Positions 39,238 to 49,726 of a stretch of 64,000 nt of DNA are shown piece by piece. The first letter of the stretch is position 1, and the number at the start of each line of letters is the position of its first letter. The stretch covers positions 62,001 to 126,000 of the forward strand of contig NZ_JAFBEA010000006.1 of the NCBI RefSeq assembly GCF_016908515.1, in the 5' to 3' direction. Source of the DNA: Virgibacillus halotolerans. Its GTDB lineage: Bacteria > Bacillota > Bacilli > Bacillales > Amphibacillaceae. The position numbers and the translations under genes are program-made. The notes under the pieces were generated by a model. That model was not told the origin of the DNA, did no database searches, and saw only the letters and a program-made list of their open reading frames with translations.

Positions 39238-39996
39238 ATGCGTAAAAATGTAATTGCAGGTAACTGGAAGATGAACAAGGTGTTAACAGAAGCAAATGAA
39301 TTTGTTGAAGAAACAGTAAGCAAAGCCCCTACCAATGATAAGGTCGAGGCGATTGTATGTGCACCATTTCCATTTCTTGCTTCCCTTGTAGAGAAAACAA
39401 AAGGATCCAGTGTGAAAATTGGCGCTCAAAATATGCATTTTGAAGAAAGTGGTGCATTTACCGGAGAAGTAAGTCCGGTTATGTTAAAAGACCTAGGTGT
39501 TACACATGTTGTGCTTGGACATTCGGAACGTAGAGAACTTTTCGCTGAAACCGATGAAATCGTAAATAAAAAAACACATGCAGCTTTTGATCATGGTTTA
39601 ATACCAATTGTTTGTTGTGGAGAAACATTAGAGCAACGTGAAGCAAATGAAACGAAAAGTCATGTGGAAACGCAAATAAAAGCGGCATTAAAAGGTTTAT
39701 CAGAAAAACAGGTAGCTGAAACAATTATTGCTTATGAACCGATTTGGGCAATTGGAACAGGGAAAACAGCATCCAGTGCTGATGCAAATGAAGTCTGTGC
39801 GCACATTCGCAATGTCGTAAAAGCAGTTACATCACAGGAAATTGCAGATCAGGTGATCATTCAGTACGGTGGTAGTGTGAAACCGGCAAACGTGGATGAA
39901 TTGTTGGCACAGTCTGATATTGATGGTGCATTAGTTGGAGGAGCCAGCTTAGAAGCAGCGTCATTCTTGCAACTTGTGGAGGCAGGTACAAAATGA
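39238..39996 (+). CDS. tpiA: triosephosphate isomerase
   Basis: Interconverts DHAP and glyceraldehyde-3-phosphate. The 252-residue TIM barrel has GNWKMNK at the N-terminus, the electrophilic His in GHSERRELF near residue 95, the catalytic Glu in [12 protein letters not shown] near 167, and the phosphate-binding YGGSVK near 210. It overlaps gpmI by four bases (ATGA). Confidence 0.97.
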   Translation: MRKNVIAGNWKMNKVLTEANEFVEETVSKAPTNDKVEAIVCAPFPFLASLVEKTKGSSVKIGAQNMHFEESGAFTGEVSPVMLKDLGVTHVVLGHSERRELFAETDEIVNKKTHAAFDHGLIPIVCCGETLEQREANETKSHVETQIKAALKGLSEKQVAETIIAYEPIWAIGTGKTASSADANEVCAHIRNVVKAVTSQEIADQVIIQYGGSVKPANVDELLAQSDIDGALVGGASLEAASFLQLVEAGTK

Positions 39997-41531
39997 GTCA
40001 AAACAAACTGGCTGCGCTAATCATTCTAGATGGATTTGGTATCCGCAGTGAAACAGAAGGTAACGCAGTGAAACAAGCGAATACACCTAATTTTGATCGG
40101 TACTATAACAAATATGCACACAATCAAATAATAGCCAGCGGAGAGGCAGTCGGTCTTCCTGAAGGCCAGATGGGAAATTCTGAAGTTGGACATCTTAACA
40201 TTGGTGCTGGCCGAATTGTTTATCAAAGTTTGACACGTATTAATTTGTCGATCAAGGAAGGCGACTTTTTTGAAAAAGAAGCCTTTTTACAAGCAATAAA
40301 CAATGCGAAAGAAAAAAACAAAGCACTACATCTATTTGGTCTTTTATCTGATGGTGGAGTACACAGTCATCTTGACCATCTGTTTGCATTATTGAAATTA
40401 GCCAAAGATCAAAACCTGAAAAAAGTGTATGTACATGCTTTCTTGGATGGTCGTGATGTTGGACAAAAGTCTGCATTGGAATATATTAAGCGGACAGAAG
40501 AGAAAATGAAAGAATATGGTGTTGGACAATTTGCTACGATTTCAGGCCGTTATTATGCAATGGATCGCGACAAACGTTGGGATCGTGTGAAAAAGTCCTA
40601 TGATGCCATGGTTTATGGGGAAGGTCCAAGTTACCGTGATCCATATGAAGTAATTAACGATTCCTATGAAAGCGATGTTTATGACGAATTCGTTATTCCA
40701 TCTGTCCTAACAGATGGAAGTGGAGATCCGATCGGCAAAATAGAAGATGAGGATGCCATTATCTTTTATAATTTCCGTCCAGATCGTGCCATCCAAATTT
40801 CAAGCGTGTTTGCAGATAAAGACTTTAATGCGTTTGATCTTGGCAAACAGGCTCCGAAAAATGTAAGCTTTGTTACGTTTACGAAATACAGTGATGAAAT
40901 AGAAGGACAGGTAGCCTATCAACCAATTGATTTGATTAATACAGTTGGTGAAGTACTTGCAAACAACAATATGAATCAATTGCGTATTGCGGAAACGGAA
41001 AAATATCCACACGTAACTTACTTTATGAGTGGTGGCAAACATGAAGAATTCCCTGGTGAAAAACGCGTGTTAATTAATTCACCAAAAGTCGCGACATATG
41101 ACCTGAAACCCGAAATGAGCGCATACGAACTGACGGATGCCTTGCTTGAGGAACTTGATTCAGGACAGCATAACGGGATAATTCTTAATTTCGCCAATCC
41201 GGACATGGTTGGACACTCAGGTAAACTGGAACCTACCATTAAGGCAATTGAAGCGGTTGATGCATGTTTAGGGAAAATAGTGGATAAAATAATCGAACTT
41301 GGTGGATACGCCATTATTACAGCGGACCATGGCAATTCGGATGAAGTCGTTACAATGGAAGGTAATCCGATGACAACACATACAACCAACCCGGTACCGG
41401 TCATCGTAACGAAAGAAAATATTGAACTGCGTGATGGTGGGATTTTAGCTGATTTATCTCCAACATTACTTGATTTATTAGAAGTGAAAAAATCGGAAGA
41501 AATGACAGGCGAATCATTAATTAAAAAATAG
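39993..41531 (+). CDS. gpmI: 2,3-bisphosphoglycerate-independent phosphoglycerate mutase
   Basis: Manganese-dependent mutase of the alkaline phosphatase superfamily. The 512-residue protein has the N-terminal metal site [10 protein letters not shown], the phosphoserine region [16 protein letters not shown] (Ser near 62), and the metal motifs [12 protein letters not shown] near 402 and ADHGNSD near 447. Its start overlaps the tpiA stop, coupling translation. Its dependence on Mn2+ makes the manganese transporter at 52-55 kb functionally relevant, though not linked by regulation here. Confidence 0.96.
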   Translation: MSQNKLAALIILDGFGIRSETEGNAVKQANTPNFDRYYNKYAHNQIIASGEAVGLPEGQMGNSEVGHLNIGAGRIVYQSLTRINLSIKEGDFFEKEAFLQAINNAKEKNKALHLFGLLSDGGVHSHLDHLFALLKLAKDQNLKKVYVHAFLDGRDVGQKSALEYIKRTEEKMKEYGVGQFATISGRYYAMDRDKRWDRVKKSYDAMVYGEGPSYRDPYEVINDSYESDVYDEFVIPSVLTDGSGDPIGKIEDEDAIIFYNFRPDRAIQISSVFADKDFNAFDLGKQAPKNVSFVTFTKYSDEIEGQVAYQPIDLINTVGEVLANNNMNQLRIAETEKYPHVTYFMSGGKHEEFPGEKRVLINSPKVATYDLKPEMSAYELTDALLEELDSGQHNGIILNFANPDMVGHSGKLEPTIKAIEAVDACLGKIVDKIIELGGYAIITADHGNSDEVVTMEGNPMTTHTTNPVPVIVTKENIELRDGGILADLSPTLLDLLEVKKSEEMTGESLIKK

Positions 41532-42830
<1,299 letters not shown>

Positions 42831-42846
42831 ATATGAAAGATGAATT

Positions 42847-42879
42847 AAAGAAAGAGGCAGAGTAATCTGCCTCTTTCTT
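42847..42879. terminator. bidirectional terminator between eno and the pseudouridine synthase
   Basis: Stem AAGAAAGAGGCAGA / TCTGCCTCTTTCTT with a 4-base loop; the T-rich flanks suit both converging genes. Confidence 0.9.
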
Positions 42880-42895
42880 ATGTATAGGACTATGA

Positions 42896-43573
42896 CTATT
42901 TAAATTCAAAAAGATCCCACGGGTATTCTTTTGGCGGTTTTGATTCAAACCGCATGATTTCTTTTGTTGTCGGATGTGGAAACGAAAGTGTGTGTGCTTT
43001 TAAAGCAATTTGCTGTCCCGGCCGGTTTACTGGTTGTCCATATTTTTGATCACCATAGAGTGGAACTCCAACTGTAGACAACTGCACTCGAATTTGATGG
43101 GAACGCCCTGTATGTAATCGAATAGACAACAGACTCAATTGTCTTGTATTGTTGGTAACTTTGTATGCAAGCATCGCTTTTTTTGCATGAACATGGTCGG
43201 CAGAGACGGCATGCACTTTGTTTTTCTTCGTATCTTTAAACAAATGATGCTCCAACATCCCTTGGCTTTTGTCTGGGACACCTCGTACGATGGCTAAGTA
43301 ATCACGCCCGAACTTTTTTCTACGAATGGCATCAGATAATCTGGAAGCCGCTTTGGATGTTTTGGCAAGTACCATGACACCACCAACAGGGCGATCTAAA
43401 CGATGGACCAGACCTAGAAAAACATTTCCGGGTTTTTGATAGCGAACTTTTATATCCTTTTTTAAAAGGGTAAGTAAATCAATATCACCACTACTGTCTT
43501 CCTGTACAGGTATATTGGCAGGCTTATCCACAACAAGTAGATGGTTGTCTTCATAGATAATAGGTATCTTCAT
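42896..43573 (-). CDS. RluA-family pseudouridine synthase
   Basis: A 225-residue RNA pseudouridine synthase. The catalytic Asp is in the signature GLVHRLDRPVGGVMVLAKT near residue 62, and LHTGRSHQIRVQLSTVG near 153 is the family's second motif. It lacks the S4 domain and is compact, like the TruC/YlyB-type members. Whether it modifies tRNA or rRNA cannot be told. Single gene, convergent with eno. Confidence 0.88.
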   Translation of the reverse strand: MKIPIIYEDNHLLVVDKPANIPVQEDSSGDIDLLTLLKKDIKVRYQKPGNVFLGLVHRLDRPVGGVMVLAKTSKAASRLSDAIRRKKFGRDYLAIVRGVPDKSQGMLEHHLFKDTKKNKVHAVSADHVHAKKAMLAYKVTNNTRQLSLLSIRLHTGRSHQIRVQLSTVGVPLYGDQKYGQPVNRPGQQIALKAHTLSFPHPTTKEIMRFESKPPKEYPWDLFEFK

Positions 43574-43902
43574 TGAATCATAACTCCTCCTAAAACTAGT
43601 AATCTATTTGCTTTTCATTGCTATTGATAAGCAATTCATCAAATTATACAATCAGTTCCATAAACAATCAAATAAAGATCAAAAAACGTAATAACCCGGA
43701 AGTTAATTATTAATTTTCAGGTTATTTTTCATATCAATTGCTCGAATAAAAAGAAAAAGAGGCTGTAGGATTCTTTAATTTACCTTAAAATAGAATAGTA
43801 GAAAGATGATCTTGCTCAGACGGTAAACAAATAACATAAAATGGCATAGGACAATACCGGGACTTAATACGATATAGGAAAAGGGATAAAGGGGGAGCTC
43901 TA
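43574..43902. other. intergenic, no gene
   Basis: About 330 AT-rich bases between the divergent pseudouridine synthase and nucleoside hydrolase genes. The only structure seen is a weak hairpin AATAACC / GGTTATT at 43690-43726 followed by TTTC. No confident promoter or operator. Confidence 0.5.
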
Positions 43903-44865
43903 TTGGCTGCAAAGGTATTGCTATTTGGAGATATTGGAATCGATGATACGATAGCACTCATTTATGGTTATTTAAATGATGATATTGATATTGTCGGCGT
44001 TGTTGCTGATTATGGGAATATACCTCGGAAAAACGCTATTGCAAATATTGAATATGTTAAAGGCTTATTTAATTCGAAGGAGATTGAGGATGTAAAAATT
44101 ATTACAGGTGCTGAATTACCCATGACAGGAGAAACACCGATCTATTACCCTGAGATACATGGTGAATATGGACTTGGGCCAATTATTCCACCAACAAATT
44201 ACCCTGAAGGCGACCTTGAAAATTTCCTTGAAATTGTAGACATTATCAAAGCATATGAAGATGAAATAATTATTGTTAACATAGGAAGACTAACATCTCT
44301 GGCAACGATGTTCATTCTGTACCGTACGTTAATGAGTAAAGTAAAAGCATTTTATGTAATGGGTGGGGCGTTTTGGGTACCTGGTAATGTATCAGCAGTA
44401 TCAGAAGCTAATTTTAATGGTGATCCTGTTGCAGCCCGTGCAGTATTAGCCCATGCAGAAAACTTAACAATTATTCCATTGAATGTGACAGAAAAAGCGA
44501 TAGCTACAGAGCAAATGGTTGATTATATTGATCGTGTAGGGCCGATTAAAATTGTTAAGCCTTTATTAGATTATTATTATGATTTTTATAAAAAGCGAAA
44601 CCCAAATGTTCTAGGAAGTCCGCTTCATGACGTTTTAACCTTGATGGCTACGATCCATGAAGATATGTTTACTTTTGAAACATTACCAGTTGCTATTGTT
44701 CAAGCAGAACAAGGCACAGAAAGAGGACAAAGTATTGCTGATATTAGACCATTTACAGATTTAGAAGATGAAACTGCAAAGAAACATCGGATTGCTTTTA
44801 ATCTGGATTATCAAAAGTTTTATATTGATTTTATGTCGATCATGACAGAGCAGAGGTTTGAATGA
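43903..44865 (+). CDS. nucleoside hydrolase family protein
   Basis: A 320-residue inosine-uridine nucleoside hydrolase-type protein. Start is TTG 43903 with GGGGGAG upstream. The N-terminal calcium motif reads FGDIGIDDTIAL, where the family has D-x-D-P-G-x-D-D: the first Asp is replaced by Phe and the Pro by Ile, while the later acidic residues remain. The C-terminal metal Asp is kept (SPLHDVLTL near residue 243). It may be a diverged hydrolase with altered activity. It is followed by a nitroreductase gene. Confidence 0.8.
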   Translation: MAAKVLLFGDIGIDDTIALIYGYLNDDIDIVGVVADYGNIPRKNAIANIEYVKGLFNSKEIEDVKIITGAELPMTGETPIYYPEIHGEYGLGPIIPPTNYPEGDLENFLEIVDIIKAYEDEIIIVNIGRLTSLATMFILYRTLMSKVKAFYVMGGAFWVPGNVSAVSEANFNGDPVAARAVLAHAENLTIIPLNVTEKAIATEQMVDYIDRVGPIKIVKPLLDYYYDFYKKRNPNVLGSPLHDVLTLMATIHEDMFTFETLPVAIVQAEQGTERGQSIADIRPFTDLEDETAKKHRIAFNLDYQKFYIDFMSIMTEQRFE

Positions 44866-44915
44866 ATTAAATAGAAATTCTGATATAGTGGACGTATAGA
44901 AAGATTTAGTTTGAG

Positions 44916-45503
44916 GTGAGTCCAATCGATATATTAGAAGCAATTAAACGACGTAGGTCCACATTTTCATTCAAGGAGCAAATAGTGGATGAAGCAATTT
45001 TAAAGGATATATTTATGTATGGATCTTATGCACCAACACATTACATGAAAGAACCTTGGAATATCAATCTATACCAGGAGAAAGGAAGAGTAGCATTTGT
45101 TGATGCGATTATTGCGAGTTATCAGCGGATCGGTATGTTAAAAAAAGATAACGATGCTAAGACAGTAAAAGTGATAGATTCCATGTCATCATTTCTTTTA
45201 GAAATACCACATCACGCATTGATTTATTTTAAAAAGGAAGCTGAAGCTGTGCGGTACGAAGAAGATTATGCAGCAGTATGCGCCTTTATTCAAAACGCAC
45301 AACTCGCTGCCTGGGAATATGGTGTAGGCATGCTGTGGACGATTACGCCATATATGCATGATGCCGGGTTTGCGGCTGATATCGGCCTAGACAGCAATGA
45401 AGTAAAAATTGCCGCTGTGATGCAAATCGGTTATCCGCAACATGTGGGGCGTGATAAAGGTAGGTTACCAATTGAGGAGAAGTTAAAGATTATAACTGAG
45501 TAG
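44916..45503 (+). CDS. nitroreductase family protein
   Basis: A 195-residue FMN-dependent oxidoreductase of the nitroreductase fold: N-terminal IKRRRSTFSFKEQIVDEAIL with the FMN-phosphate-binding arginines, YAPTHYMKEPWNINL near residue 40, and AAWEYGVGMLW near 133. Likely NAD(P)H-dependent; substrate unknown. The start GTG 44916 is the best available; its Shine-Dalgarno is weak. It lies 50 bases after the nucleoside hydrolase gene. Confidence 0.83.
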   Translation: MSPIDILEAIKRRRSTFSFKEQIVDEAILKDIFMYGSYAPTHYMKEPWNINLYQEKGRVAFVDAIIASYQRIGMLKKDNDAKTVKVIDSMSSFLLEIPHHALIYFKKEAEAVRYEEDYAAVCAFIQNAQLAAWEYGVGMLWTITPYMHDAGFAADIGLDSNEVKIAAVMQIGYPQHVGRDKGRLPIEEKLKIITE

Positions 45504-45592
45504 TTAGGCAATCGGGCGTCAGTACTAGTAAAAATAAAAACAGGAGAGCATACCTTGAAATCAGGCGCAGCAGCTATAAGATGTGCGCGGGC

Positions 45593-45626
45593 AAAAAAAC
45601 GCTCAGACTAAAATCAGTCTGAGCGC
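45593..45626 (-). terminator. terminator of ptsI
   Basis: Minus-strand stem CGCTCAGAC / GTCTGAGCG followed by seven T, just after the ptsI stop. Confidence 0.88.
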
Positions 45627-45638
45627 TATCCGTCGTTA

Positions 45639-47351
45639 CTATTCTGTTTTTTCTTTAATAAATGCGACGACTTCTTCAGCTGTACCCATAGATAATAATT
45701 TATCTTTATAAGAAGCTAATTTTCCTTTAGACAGATCACGTAATTGCGTACGCGCTGGTAAAATGGAGGTTGCGCTCATGCTGAATTCGTCTAATCCAAG
45801 TCCAAGCAGGATAGGGATCGCGATAGAGTCGCCGGCCATTTCCCCGCACATTCCGACCCATTTTCCTTCACTATGTGCCGCTTCGATTACATTATTTAAT
45901 AAATTCAATATTGCTGGGTGATACGGTTGGTATAGATAGGAAACACGTTCATTCATCCGATCGGCAGCCATTGTATACTGAATTAAGTCATTGGTTCCAA
46001 TACTAAAGAAATCTACTTCTTTTGCAAACTGTTTGGCAATAACGGCTGTGGATGGGATTTCCACCATGATGCCGACCTCAATATCATCGGAAATCTTAAA
46101 GCCATCTTTTTTCAACGCTTCTTTTTCATCCAGCAAAATTGCTTTTGCCTGACGGAATTCTTCTAGTGTAGCAACCATTGGGAACATAATTTTTAAGTTT
46201 CCATGGGCGCTCGCACGCAGTAGTGCCCGTAACTGTGGACGGAAGACTGCTTCATTTTCTAAACAGAAACGAATCGCGCGAAAACCTAAGAAAGGATTCA
46301 TTTCTTTCGGTAAATCCAAATAATCGAGTTCTTTATCTCCACCAATATCTAATGTTCGAACAACAACAGGCTTTCCGTCCATTTGTTCAAGAACGGATTT
46401 ATATGCCTCGTACTGCTCTTCCTCTGTTGGAAGTGCGTTTTTGCCCATATATAAGAATTCTGTACGATAGAGACCAACAGCCTCTCCACCGTTGTTCAAT
46501 ACGCCTGTAACGTCTTCAGGTGTACCAATATTACCTGCTAGTTCCACTTGTTCGCCATCTTTTGTAAAAGTAGGTTCATCTTTTAACTGTGCCCATACTT
46601 CTTTTTGTTCCGCATATGCTGCTTGTTTCTCACGGTAATTAGCCAGCTCATCTTCTGAAGGATTGATTAAAACAATACCTTCTAAACCATCAACAATGAT
46701 CATATCATGCTGTGAAACTTCCTCTGTGATATTTTTTGTTCCCACAACAGCTGGAATTTCAAGTGATCTGGCCATAATGGCTGAGTGCGATGTACGGCCA
46801 CCGATATCTGTAGCAAACCCTTTAACAAATTGACGGTTTAGTTGTGCCGTATCTGAAGGCGTTAAATCATTCGCAATGACAATCACTTCTTCGTCAATTA
46901 GTGCAGGGTCTGGGAATGATACCCCTAGTAAATGTGCCATGACACGTTTTGTCACATCCTGGATGTCTGCAGCTCGTTCGCGCATATATTCATTATCCAT
47001 ATTTTTAAACATGTCGATAAACATATTAGCTATTTCTTCCAGCGCCGCTTCCGCCATGACATTATCAGATTTAATTTTATCTGTGATCGGGTTGATGAGC
47101 TCTGGATCACTTAATACGAGTAAATGCGCAGAGAAAATTTCTGCATGTTCATCTCCCAGTTCATTTTTCGTATGGGTTCTTATTTTTTCAAGTTCTTGTT
47201 TGGAGATTTCTAAAGCTTTATTTAAACGCTCGATTTCTGTATTTGGATTATCAATTTTCTTTTTTTCAAAAGATAAATCCGGAACAGCGAGATGATAAGC
47301 TTTGGCAATTGCTATGCCTGAAGATGCTGCGATTCCTTGTTTGTTTATCAT
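45639..47351 (-). CDS. ptsI: phosphoenolpyruvate-protein phosphotransferase (enzyme I)
   Basis: Enzyme I takes phosphate from PEP and passes it to HPr, starting all PTS sugar uptake. The 570-residue protein has the active His in [21 protein letters not shown] near residue 190, the PEP-binding [10 protein letters not shown] near 293 and the C-terminal barrel motifs [19 protein letters not shown] and CGEMAGD. Unusually the gene stands alone: no ptsH precedes it, whereas B. subtilis has ptsGHI. HPr must be encoded elsewhere. Confidence 0.96.
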   Translation of the reverse strand: MINKQGIAASSGIAIAKAYHLAVPDLSFEKKKIDNPNTEIERLNKALEISKQELEKIRTHTKNELGDEHAEIFSAHLLVLSDPELINPITDKIKSDNVMAEAALEEIANMFIDMFKNMDNEYMRERAADIQDVTKRVMAHLLGVSFPDPALIDEEVIVIANDLTPSDTAQLNRQFVKGFATDIGGRTSHSAIMARSLEIPAVVGTKNITEEVSQHDMIIVDGLEGIVLINPSEDELANYREKQAAYAEQKEVWAQLKDEPTFTKDGEQVELAGNIGTPEDVTGVLNNGGEAVGLYRTEFLYMGKNALPTEEEQYEAYKSVLEQMDGKPVVVRTLDIGGDKELDYLDLPKEMNPFLGFRAIRFCLENEAVFRPQLRALLRASAHGNLKIMFPMVATLEEFRQAKAILLDEKEALKKDGFKISDDIEVGIMVEIPSTAVIAKQFAKEVDFFSIGTNDLIQYTMAADRMNERVSYLYQPYHPAILNLLNNVIEAAHSEGKWVGMCGEMAGDSIAIPILLGLGLDEFSMSATSILPARTQLRDLSKGKLASYKDKLLSMGTAEEVVAFIKEKTE

Positions 47352-47427
47352 AAAGTTCGACCAACCCTTCCATATTTTCTACCACTACCATTTTATATGG
47401 TAGGACTGTTGTATTCAAGCATTATTG

Positions 47428-48348
47428 TTAAGGTAACCGTTTTTGCAACCAATTATATATTGCAAAAAAGATTTCTTCTTTATTTATTTCATTTAATAAT
47501 TCATGACGGCCATCTGTAAATAGCATCACAACGATCCGATTTAAACCTATTTGCCTGTATTGCTCGGCTGTTTTCCAAATCCCTTTTCCATAATTGCCAA
47601 CGGGGTCTGCATCCCCACTGATTAGTAGCATTGGTAATCCTTTTCTGATCGCCCGATTCAGCTTGTGATCGTTCATTGTCAGTAATCCAGACATCAAATC
47701 ATAAAAAAAGCGTGCAGTTGGAATAAACCCTGTATAGGGATCATCCATATACTTTTTTACAGCGATCGGATCTCGAGTTAACCAATCAAACGGTGTTTGT
47801 TTATTTTTGATTCGCTTATTATAGTTGCCAAAAGCAATGCGATTCATGAATTCGGACGCTTCCCCTTGAGGAAGCACGGCAGCCATGCTTTTACCAACCT
47901 TAGATGTTGCGGTTGGAAAATGACCAGTCCCAGATAGGATAACACCATCAATGTCAGCAGCATATTTTTGTAAATATACTCTAGCAATAAATGACCCCAT
48001 ACTATGACCAAAAAGTAATAATGGAATATCTGGGTATTCCTGTTTCAAGATGGTCGTTATCTCGTGTAGGTCATTGACTGTTTTCGAAAAACCATCCGCT
48101 TCGGCGAAATATCCAAGTAATCCTTGTCTCTCCCCGGTATTGCCATGCCCGCGATGATCGTGTCCATATACAAAAATATCCCGTTCTACTAGAAATTCTG
48201 CAAATTCTTCATAACGATCAATATGTTCGACCATACCATGTGAGAGTTGAACGATTGCTTTTGGCTTACCTGGTCGATACCACTTTTTTAGATAAACATC
48301 CACACCATTTTCCATTGTTATCCAAAATGATTTCTCCAAATATATCAC
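47428..48348 (-). CDS. alpha/beta hydrolase, monoacylglycerol lipase-like
   Basis: A 306-residue cytosolic alpha/beta hydrolase of the lysophospholipase/monoglyceride lipase type. The nucleophile elbow is LLFGHSMGSFIAR with Ser near residue 115, the acid is in ISGDADPVGNYGKG near 246 and the His in DGRHELLNE near 282. The oxyanion-hole motif is LSHGMVEHIDRY. It lies about 80 bases after ptsI in the same direction but reads toward it; a shared transcript is possible. Confidence 0.85.
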   Translation of the reverse strand: MIYLEKSFWITMENGVDVYLKKWYRPGKPKAIVQLSHGMVEHIDRYEEFAEFLVERDIFVYGHDHRGHGNTGERQGLLGYFAEADGFSKTVNDLHEITTILKQEYPDIPLLLFGHSMGSFIARVYLQKYAADIDGVILSGTGHFPTATSKVGKSMAAVLPQGEASEFMNRIAFGNYNKRIKNKQTPFDWLTRDPIAVKKYMDDPYTGFIPTARFFYDLMSGLLTMNDHKLNRAIRKGLPMLLISGDADPVGNYGKGIWKTAEQYRQIGLNRIVVMLFTDGRHELLNEINKEEIFFAIYNWLQKRLP

Positions 48349-48359
48349 CCATTTCTATA

Positions 48360-48446
48360 TTTATCTTCGCGGCGTCACTAATAGCCCCGCCTCTACAGGC
48401 GGATGATAAGTTCCGCCAAGCTTCGAAATAAGTGCGGCTAAGGTTC
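48360..48446. repeat. GC-rich palindromic intergenic element
   Basis: A GC-rich patch in AT-rich surroundings with nested inverted repeats: CCGCCT/AGGCGG (48387-48402), GCGGAA/TTCCGC-type bases near 48412, and a CTTCGA palindromic segment near 48420. It is not coding. Its make-up is like dispersed intergenic repeats of Bacillaceae, but only one copy is in this window, so repeat status is a guess. Confidence 0.4.
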
Positions 48447-48587
48447 AGTTGAAATTATCACTTGAACCAAGTCTTCTTTATCATTATAAGGTATAATAGG
48501 AAATAACAAAATAACCTTGCTAAATAAATCATCATTATGATAAAGTAGATAGAGGTATATTTCCGTATTGGGAGGTGTCGTGGAGAC

Positions 48588-48821
48588 ATGTTAAGTGTTG
48601 TTAATATATTGTTGGTTGTAGATGCAGTAATTATGATCGTCTTAGTACTATTACAATCTGGTAAGAGTGAAGGTCTCTCAGGAGCTATTTCAGGTGGTGC
48701 TGAACAATTATTTGGAAAACAAAAGGCGCGGGGTGCAGATTTATTTCTACACCGCGGAACTGTTGTTACAGGTACGTTGTTCTTCGTGTTAGCTTTTCTA
48801 AGTGCATATGTTTTACAATAG
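48588..48821 (+). CDS. secG: preprotein translocase subunit SecG
   Basis: Small SecYEG channel subunit. The 77-residue protein has two membrane helices (about 3-22 and 56-76) linked by the conserved loop [37 protein letters not shown] lies upstream of the ATG. It heads the secG-est-rnr-smpB-ssrA block of Bacillaceae; a terminator separates it from est. Confidence 0.94.
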   Translation: MLSVVNILLVVDAVIMIVLVLLQSGKSEGLSGAISGGAEQLFGKQKARGADLFLHRGTVVTGTLFFVLAFLSAYVLQ

Positions 48822-48827
48822 AAACTA

Positions 48828-48861
48828 ACCCTTATCACATATTGTGTGGTAAGGGTTTTTG
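48828..48861 (+). terminator. terminator after secG
   Basis: AACCCTTATCACA / TGTGGTAAGGGTT stem (one wobble) followed by five T. Confidence 0.85.
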
Positions 48862-48937
48862 ATTATCTTAGGTTGATGTTGTATAACGTCAAATAACGGG
48901 TAGAGTATGTAGTAGTTAGAATAGGAGAGAATGTTGA

Positions 48938-49678
48938 ATGAAAATAGTGAAACCACAACCATTTACTTTTGAAGCGGGTCCAAGAGCCGTGTTATTATTA
49001 CATGGATTCACCGGGCATTCCGCTGATGTTAGAATGCTGGGCCGCTTTTTAGAAAAGAAAGGCTATACGAGTCATGCGCCAATTTATCGTGGACATGGCC
49101 TTCCACCGGAGGAGTTACTCAAGGCAACTCCAGAGCAGTGGTGGGAGGATGTAACAAACGCCTATGCACACCTGCAGGATTTAGGCTATACGGAAATTGC
49201 TGTTGCTGGATTGTCGCTTGGTGGTGTACTTGGGTTAAAACTCGCATATTCAGAAAAGACAAAAGCGATTATCACGATGTGTGCGCCAATGTTCTTTGAT
49301 AATAGGACCCAACTAACACAAGGATTTAAACAGTTCTCAAAAGAGTATAAGCAACTGGAGAAAAAGGATGAAGCAACGATTCATTCGGAAATAGCTTACT
49401 TAATGGAACATGCAAACTTTAAACAATTAAGCGATTTAATTGATGAAGTAAAAAGTAATATAGATACAATTTACACACCAACACTTGTTACCCAAGCAAG
49501 GAAAGATAAAATGATTAATACAGACAGTGCGGATTATATTTATGACCATGTTGAAGCAGATATGAAAGATATCAAATGGTATGAAGATTCGGGTCATGTG
49601 ATTACATTGGATAAAGAGAAAGACTTGCTTTATGAGGATATTTATCAGTTTTTGGAATCACTGAATTGGGAAGAATGA
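48938..49678 (+). CDS. est: carboxylesterase (Est/YvaK-like)
   Basis: A 246-residue carboxylesterase of the Est30/YvaK family. Oxyanion motif LLLHGFTGHSADVR, nucleophile elbow AGLSLGGVLG with Ser near residue 92, acid Asp in the KDKMIN region near 190, and His in EDSGHVITLD near 223. Members hydrolyse short-chain esters. Located between secG and rnr as in B. subtilis. Confidence 0.92.
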   Translation: MKIVKPQPFTFEAGPRAVLLLHGFTGHSADVRMLGRFLEKKGYTSHAPIYRGHGLPPEELLKATPEQWWEDVTNAYAHLQDLGYTEIAVAGLSLGGVLGLKLAYSEKTKAIITMCAPMFFDNRTQLTQGFKQFSKEYKQLEKKDEATIHSEIAYLMEHANFKQLSDLIDEVKSNIDTIYTPTLVTQARKDKMINTDSADYIYDHVEADMKDIKWYEDSGHVITLDKEKDLLYEDIYQFLESLNWEE

Positions 49679-49726
49679 TTATATCACGAAAAAAAGGTGT
49701 ACAATAATATGGAAGAAGGTGAACAA

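Noticed and set aside
43690-43730. Strong terminator in the nucleoside hydrolase upstream region
   Set aside because: The stem is only seven AT-rich pairs with a large loop, and the flanking genes are divergent, so no transcript obviously needs ending there.
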